NCBI RefSeq assembly: GCF_010731295.1
Contig: NZ_AP022579.1
Location: 186,001-250,000, forward strand
Length of the DNA stretch: 64,000 bases
Direction of reading: 5' to 3'
From: Mycolicibacterium boenickei
GTDB taxonomy: Bacteria > Actinomycetota > Actinomycetes > Mycobacteriales > Mycobacteriaceae
Shown here one piece after another: positions 60,264 through 64,000 of this stretch; position 1 is the stretch's first letter; every line of letters starts with the position of its first letter. The position numbers and the translations under genes are program-made. Below the pieces are notes generated by a model. The model searched no databases. It was not told the origin of the DNA and worked only from the letters and a program-made list of their open reading frames with translations.

Positions 60264-60797
60264 ATGAGCATCGCCGCAAACATCATCGGAACCCACTACC
60301 GGTACCCCGACTACTTCGAGGTCGGTCGGGAGAAGGTCCGCGAGTTCGCCCGCGCGGTCAAGGACGAGCACCCGGCGCTCTATGACGCCGAGGCCGCCAA
60401 GGAGTACGGCCACGACGCGGTGGTGGCGCCGGTGACCTTCCTGGCCGTGGCCGGCCGACGGGTCCAGCTGGAGCTGTTCGACAAGTTCGACATTCCGATC
60501 AACCTGGAGCGCGTGCTGCACCGCGACCAGAAGCTGATCTTCCACCGCCCGATCCTGGTCGGCGACAAGCTGTGGTTCGACTCGTACCTGGACTCGGTCA
60601 TCGAGTCCCACGGCACCGTGATCGCCGAGGTCCGCGCCGAGGTCACCGATGACGACGGCAACCCGGTTGCCACGAGCATCGTCACCATGCTGGGTGAGGC
60701 CGCCATCGACGAGGCCGACGAGATCAGTTCACAGATCGCCGCCGCGCGCGACGCCGCGATCGCCAAGATGGTTGCTGGGCAAAAGTCCGGCGCCTGA
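60264..60797 (+). CDS. (3R)-hydroxyacyl-ACP dehydratase subunit-like protein (Rv0504c)
   Basis: A 177-residue hot-dog-fold protein of the FAS1/HadA-type dehydratase group (MaoC N-terminal domain). The opening [27 protein letters not shown] and [12 protein letters not shown] match HadA, HadC and Rv0504c. The conserved residues for catalysis in HadB are not expected here, so it may be a partner or stand-alone binding subunit. The ATG at 60264 follows GCAGGGAA by four bases; the long upstream frame is a shadow of the phosphatase gene. Linked to fatty-acid or mycolate elongation. Confidence 0.84.
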   Translation: MSIAANIIGTHYRYPDYFEVGREKVREFARAVKDEHPALYDAEAAKEYGHDAVVAPVTFLAVAGRRVQLELFDKFDIPINLERVLHRDQKLIFHRPILVGDKLWFDSYLDSVIESHGTVIAEVRAEVTDDDGNPVATSIVTMLGEAAIDEADEISSQIAAARDAAIAKMVAGQKSGA

Positions 60798-60806
60798 TTT
60801 TACTTT

Positions 60807-60870
60807 GCGCGAGCAGACATGAAACTGCCCACTTCCGCGTGGAAGTGGGCAGTTTTGTGTCTGGTCGCGC
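60807..60870. repeat. Palindromic element GCAGAC-AAACTGCCC, copy C
   Basis: This 64-base copy is nearly perfect: GCGCGAGCAGAC and AAACTGCCCACTTCC pair with GGAAGTGGGCAGTTTTG and GTCTGGTCGCGC around a 4-base loop. It lies between convergent genes (dehydratase-like and acyltransferase) and could end both transcripts. Confidence 0.85.
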
Positions 60871-60891
60871 TGCCGACGTGACGCGAAAGGC

Positions 60892-61959
60892 TCAGCCGAA
60901 GAACATGTTTCGGCGGCCCGCCAGCAGCTGATAGAGCGTGTGCTGGATGGTCTCGCGGACCTGGTCGGTGAGCTCGAACGTGACCATCGGATCGTCGGCG
61001 GCGCTCTCGTCGTAATCGGCCGTCTCGATCGGCTCGCCGAACTGGATGTGCCACTTGGACGGCAGCGGCACCAGCCCGAGCGGGCCGGCCAACGGGAACA
61101 GCGGGGTCACCGGGAAGTACGGCAGCCCGAGCAACCGGGCCAGCAGCTTGACGTCGGCCATCATCGGGTAGATCTCCTCCGACCCGACGATCGAGCACGG
61201 CACGATGGGCGCCTGTGCGCGCAGAGCTGCGGAAACGAAACCGCCACGGCCGAACCGCTGCAGCTTGTAGCGGTCTTTGAAGTTCTTGCCCAGCCCCTTG
61301 AACCCCTCGGGGAACACAGCCGTGAGCTCACCGTTGGCGAGCAGCCGGTGCGCGTCGGTGGTGCAGGCCATGGTGTGCCCGGCCTTGCGCGCGGCCTGCC
61401 CGACCATCGGCAGATCGAACACCAGATCCGCGGCCAGCAGACGCAGGTCCCGGTTCCCGGGGTGGTGATCGTGCACGGCCACCTGAGTCATCAGCCCGTC
61501 GAAGGGCAGCACCCCGGCGTGGTTGGCCACCACGAGCGCCGCGCCGTCGGCGGGCAGGTTCTCGATGCCGGACACCTCGACCCGGAACCAGGACCGGAAA
61601 AATGTTCGCAGCAAAGGCAAGAAGATTGCGTTGGTGATGTGCGGGTCGAACCCGAACTCGTCCACCTGGTACGCACCGGTCATGCGGGTGCGGATGAATT
61701 CCGAGACCGCCGCAATGCCTTTGACGAGTTCGCTGGGGCCCGTGTCGGCCGCCGACTGACCCGAGGCACCGCTACGCCGCTGATCGATCTCCCGGACCAC
61801 CGCGGCGATCTGCTCGGCAGAAGCCCGGCTTCCCGGGTCGGCCAGAACAGACGGATGCCTGCGGGCGCTGTCCGACCGGGCCGCAGCCCGGCGCGCAGCA
61901 GAGGAACGGCTCGAGTTCCCATGTAGCGGAATAACTTTCGCCTTGGATTCAGCCGCCAC
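60892..61959 (-). CDS. Phospholipid/lysophospholipid acyltransferase (Rv0502-like)
   Basis: A 355-residue PlsC-fold acyltransferase. The catalytic His147-x4-Asp154 motif is in ANHAGVLPFDG. The FPEGFKGLGKNFKDRYKLQRFGRGGF block and PIVPCSIVGSEE further bind the acceptor phosphate. An N-terminal disordered region rich in Ser/Arg/Ala (about residues 10-75) precedes it. The GTG at 61959 is preferred because GGGAGAAGG lies 8 bases upstream; a longer frame reaches 62121. It probably esterifies a lipid intermediate at the membrane. It lies 35 bases after the epimerase gene. Confidence 0.88.
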   Translation of the reverse strand: MAAESKAKVIPLHGNSSRSSAARRAAARSDSARRHPSVLADPGSRASAEQIAAVVREIDQRRSGASGQSAADTGPSELVKGIAAVSEFIRTRMTGAYQVDEFGFDPHITNAIFLPLLRTFFRSWFRVEVSGIENLPADGAALVVANHAGVLPFDGLMTQVAVHDHHPGNRDLRLLAADLVFDLPMVGQAARKAGHTMACTTDAHRLLANGELTAVFPEGFKGLGKNFKDRYKLQRFGRGGFVSAALRAQAPIVPCSIVGSEEIYPMMADVKLLARLLGLPYFPVTPLFPLAGPLGLVPLPSKWHIQFGEPIETADYDESAADDPMVTFELTDQVRETIQHTLYQLLAGRRNMFFG

Positions 61960-61994
61960 GTCGATACCTTCTCCCACCCCGGATAGAGCCAGCC

Positions 61995-63137
61995 CTAATA
62001 TCCCAAACGCTGCGCCACCCCCATGGCGCGACTCTCCATTGAGCGTACCCATCGTGGATCGAGTATCGGAGTCAATCCACGACCGCGGACGTAATCGTCG
62101 AATGCTTCGGCGGTCGTCCACTTGGGACTGTAGCCCAGATCCCTGTGCATTCGCGTAGTGTCCATGACCCTGCCGTAGCTCAGGTAGTTCATCTGGTCCC
62201 GGTCGAGTTCGGTGTAACTCGTTGCGCGACTGAGGGAATTGATCGCCGACAGCGCCCCGCGCGGGACCGGAAGCCGGACACGTCCGGACCGCCGAATTGC
62301 TTGACTCATCATGATGATGCCCGCGGCGCCGACGTTGAAAGTGCCCGCCTTGCCTGCCATGGTCGCGCGCTCGAGGACGCCGAGGGCGTCCTGTTCGTGC
62401 AACAACTGCAGCCGGGCGTCGTGCCCGACCACCGACGGAACCACCGGCCCGGCCAGATACCGCGACAGGGCGGTATCCATCGCAGGCCCGATCATGTTGG
62501 CCAGCCGGAGGATGGTCAGGTCGATGTCCGGACGCCGCCGGGCCAGGCCACGCGCGTAGCCCTCGATGTCGATGCTGTCGCGGGCGAACCCGTCGCCCGG
62601 TGGACGCCTGGCGCTGCTCTCCTCGCTGAACATCACCGGATCACGGGAGCTCGAGCCGTACACCTCTGAGGTCGACTTGAGCACCACCCGACGGACCGAC
62701 GGCGCCTTCTGGCAGGCGGCGAACAGTTGGATCGCGCCCATCACGTTGAGTTCCTTCAACGTGGCCCGGCCCCCGGACCGCGGTGCGTAGGACGCCGCCG
62801 CGGCATGCACGACGGTGTCCACGTTCCCGTTTCGGATCACCTTGGCGATAAACGGGTTGCGGATGTCGGCGCGGACGAACTCCGCCCGCCCCATCCGACG
62901 CATGAGGTCCTTGCTCGGCACCACCGCATCCACGGCGATGACATGCTCGATCGACGGGTTCTGCGCCAGCCTGGCGGTCAGATAACCACCGAGGAACCGG
63001 CACGCACCCGTGACCAGAACCACTTTCGGAGCGGGCGCCGCATCTCCCGACAGTCCTGTCTGCGATCCCGCTGAAGAATCCGCGCCAGACCCGGGGACTC
63101 CCGTCGGGCGTCCCCCCGAACGACCATCAGAATCCAT
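61995..63137 (-). CDS. galE2: NAD-dependent epimerase/dehydratase family protein (Rv0501, GalE2)
   Basis: A 380-residue extended SDR. The nucleotide-binding motif TGACRFLGG is at residues 43-51, after a Gly/Ser-rich N-terminal tail; DIRNP and HAAAAS follow. The usual catalytic Tyr-xxx-Lys is not evident: the expected region reads EGYARGLARR, lacking the lysine, so a sugar epimerase reaction is doubtful. Named GalE2 in M. tuberculosis by similarity. Its ATG at 63137 is 29 bases downstream of the bS22 stop in the direction of transcription, and the acyltransferase gene follows its own stop. Confidence 0.86.
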   Translation of the reverse strand: MDSDGRSGGRPTGVPGSGADSSAGSQTGLSGDAAPAPKVVLVTGACRFLGGYLTARLAQNPSIEHVIAVDAVVPSKDLMRRMGRAEFVRADIRNPFIAKVIRNGNVDTVVHAAAASYAPRSGGRATLKELNVMGAIQLFAACQKAPSVRRVVLKSTSEVYGSSSRDPVMFSEESSARRPPGDGFARDSIDIEGYARGLARRRPDIDLTILRLANMIGPAMDTALSRYLAGPVVPSVVGHDARLQLLHEQDALGVLERATMAGKAGTFNVGAAGIIMMSQAIRRSGRVRLPVPRGALSAINSLSRATSYTELDRDQMNYLSYGRVMDTTRMHRDLGYSPKWTTAEAFDDYVRGRGLTPILDPRWVRSMESRAMGVAQRLGY

Positions 63138-63166
63138 CGGCTCAGCCTAGCGGCTGCAGCTGTTGG

Positions 63167-63268
63167 CTACTTGCCAAGTTTTCTGCGCTGCACCCGGGTA
63201 CGGCGAAGCAGCTTGCGGTGCTTCTTCTTCGACATACGCTTACGCCGCTTCTTGATGACTGAGCCCAT
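63167..63268 (-). CDS. Small ribosomal protein bS22
   Basis: This 33-residue frame, not long enough for usual gene finding, encodes [19 protein letters not shown], then [14 protein letters not shown]: 19 basic residues and no acidic ones. It matches the actinobacterial AURKAIP1/COX24-like protein described as bS22 in the mycobacterial 30S subunit near the decoding centre, and Rv0500B by position. The start codon is ATG at 63268. Confidence 0.9.
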
Positions 63269-63385
63269 AAACCCTGGTGTCTCCGCTACTTACGCTGATG
63301 GTTGACCCGGTTACTTTACCCGGGCCGACCACCGAAACGGAAAACGGCAGCCTGCTCCGGCTGCTCGGCTCACCGCGGCGTGTGG

Positions 63386-63613
63386 CTAGCCGGCGTCGAA
63401 GTACGAAGACTCCAACAGATCGTGGACTGCCTTGGCGTGGACCCGGAACGATCGGCCCACTCGTACCGCAGGCAGTTCACCGTTGTGCACCAATCGGTAC
63501 ACCGTCATCTTCGAGACCCTCATCAGGCTCGCCACTTCGGCGACCGTCAGAAATTGAGCTCGAGGCTGACCGTCGCCAGCATCCCGCGCCGATGGCCCGT
63601 TCATAGACGTCAT
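63386..63613 (-). CDS. Excisionase-type HTH DNA-binding protein (Rv0500A-like)
   Basis: A 75-residue protein whose C-terminal part is an HTH of the excisionase/MerR type: LTVAEVASLMRVSKMTVYRLVHNGELPAVRVGRSFRVHAKAVHDLL. Residues 1-19 are disordered. It probably binds DNA as a small regulator of the neighbouring cell-division or wall genes. A second possible ATG lies three codons in. There is 138 bases between it and proC, and 117 between it and bS22, where I see no gene. Confidence 0.82.
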   Translation of the reverse strand: MTSMNGPSARDAGDGQPRAQFLTVAEVASLMRVSKMTVYRLVHNGELPAVRVGRSFRVHAKAVHDLLESSYFDAG

Positions 63614-63751
63614 CGCAACCCAATCAATCAGGCACAGGCAGTTCCAGCGGCTTCCCCACCGCTGGCACCGACCCGCGCATACAAAGGGAGAATAGCGTGG
63701 CGGGTGGGGTTACTGCGACGGGTGTGGGCTAATCAGTTGGAATTAATCTAA

Positions 63752-64000
63752 TTACTCAGATGTAATTCCGAGCTGCTCAGAGCGCGTTTTTGCGGCCTGA
63801 ACGGCGTTGGAGACCGCGGCCCGCAGTCCCCCACGCTCAAGTTCCCGCAGCCCAGCGGCGGTGGTCCCGGCCGGCGAGGTCACCATCGCCCGCAATTGGG
63901 CCGGCGTGGTGTCCAGCGCGGCGCCTCCGGCCGCGTTCACCTCGTCGAGGCGTTCCAGCAGCATCGCCGCCGAGCCGGCCATCGTCTGCACCGCCAGATC
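63752..64000 (-). CDS. proC: Pyrroline-5-carboxylate reductase ProC, C-terminal part
   Basis: The gene enters from the right edge. About 82 C-terminal residues are visible: MAGSAAMLLERLDEVN, then TTPAQLRAMVTSPAGTTAAGLRELERGGLRAAVSNAVQAAKTRSEQLG, the TSPGGTT-type and oligomerisation helix segments of ProC. ProC makes proline from pyrroline-5-carboxylate using NADPH. The position next to the Rv0500A-like gene matches Rv0500. Confidence 0.9.
   Translation of the reverse strand, partial: DLAVQTMAGSAAMLLERLDEVNAAGGAALDTTPAQLRAMVTSPAGTTAAGLRELERGGLRAAVSNAVQAAKTRSEQLGITSE

Overview
The window is high-GC DNA from a mycobacterium, most likely a fast-growing Mycolicibacterium. From memory of the M. 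tuberculosis map, the backbone runs in reverse, from the region of Rv0553 (menC) at the left to Rv0500 (proC) at the right. Supporting this are mycolyltransferase, MmpS/MmpL, WhiB, F420/deazaflavin-type proteins, the Rv0530-type MinD-like ATPase, ribosomal protein bS22 and the complete menaquinone and heme gene neighbourhoods. No rRNA, tRNA, CRISPR array, prophage or insertion sequence was recognised.

Layout. 1-6.4 kb: a DJ-1/GlxA-type regulator fragment, then a minus-strand chain of amidohydrolase, acyl-CoA ligase, antigen-85-like mycolyltransferase and menC, followed by a plus-strand DGPF-domain protein. 6.5-13.5 kb: fadD8 with a KstR-type operator over its -10 box, an ECF42-type sigma factor, a HAD protein, a DUF385 protein, a lipoprotein, menB and a short-chain dehydrogenase. 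13.5-19.8 kb: an accessory five-gene operon (APC permease, two dehydrogenases, ureohydrolase, NodB-fold deacetylase) with a divergent PucR-type regulator. It looks like a dedicated catabolic system for a guanidino or cyclic-ureide compound. 19.8-25.5 kb: glyoxalase-fold protein, two DUF3349 proteins flanking a membrane protein and pitA, menE, a flavin-type oxidoreductase and a GNAT enzyme. 25.5-30.6 kb: TetR repressor with a clear operator, and an mmpS-mmpL-DUF732-DUF5078 export operon. 30.6-36.8 kb: nitronate monooxygenase, MTA phosphorylase, menA, a ClpC-N-domain protein with its HTH regulator, and an MHS-type transporter. 36.8-44.6 kb: Rv0530-like ATPase, the system II cytochrome c maturation set (ccsB, resB, ccdA, TlpA-like), a phosphatase and hemL. 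44.6-53 kb: a lineage-variable stretch with two DUF385 proteins, a WhiB3-like protein, an acyl-ACP desaturase, an MddA-like methyltransferase, a MpaB/TetR pair, a Tat esterase and an APH(3'')-type streptomycin kinase. 53-59.2 kb: four small membrane proteins, then hemB, hemD, hemC, hemA and a glutaredoxin-like protein. 59.2-64 kb: HAD phosphatase, (3R)-hydroxyacyl dehydratase subunit, acyltransferase, epimerase, bS22, an excisionase-type DNA-binding protein and proC (partial).

How it fits together. menA, menB, menC and menE supply menaquinone. The hem genes and the cytochrome c maturation genes supply heme and attach it to respiratory cytochromes, so much of the backbone serves the respiratory chain. 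Accessory modules (catabolic operon, lipid or siderophore exporter, antibiotic kinase, Clp N-domain sponge) are placed between these blocks. Several palindromic repeat families sit at gene ends, and one appears to have become the coding start of resB.
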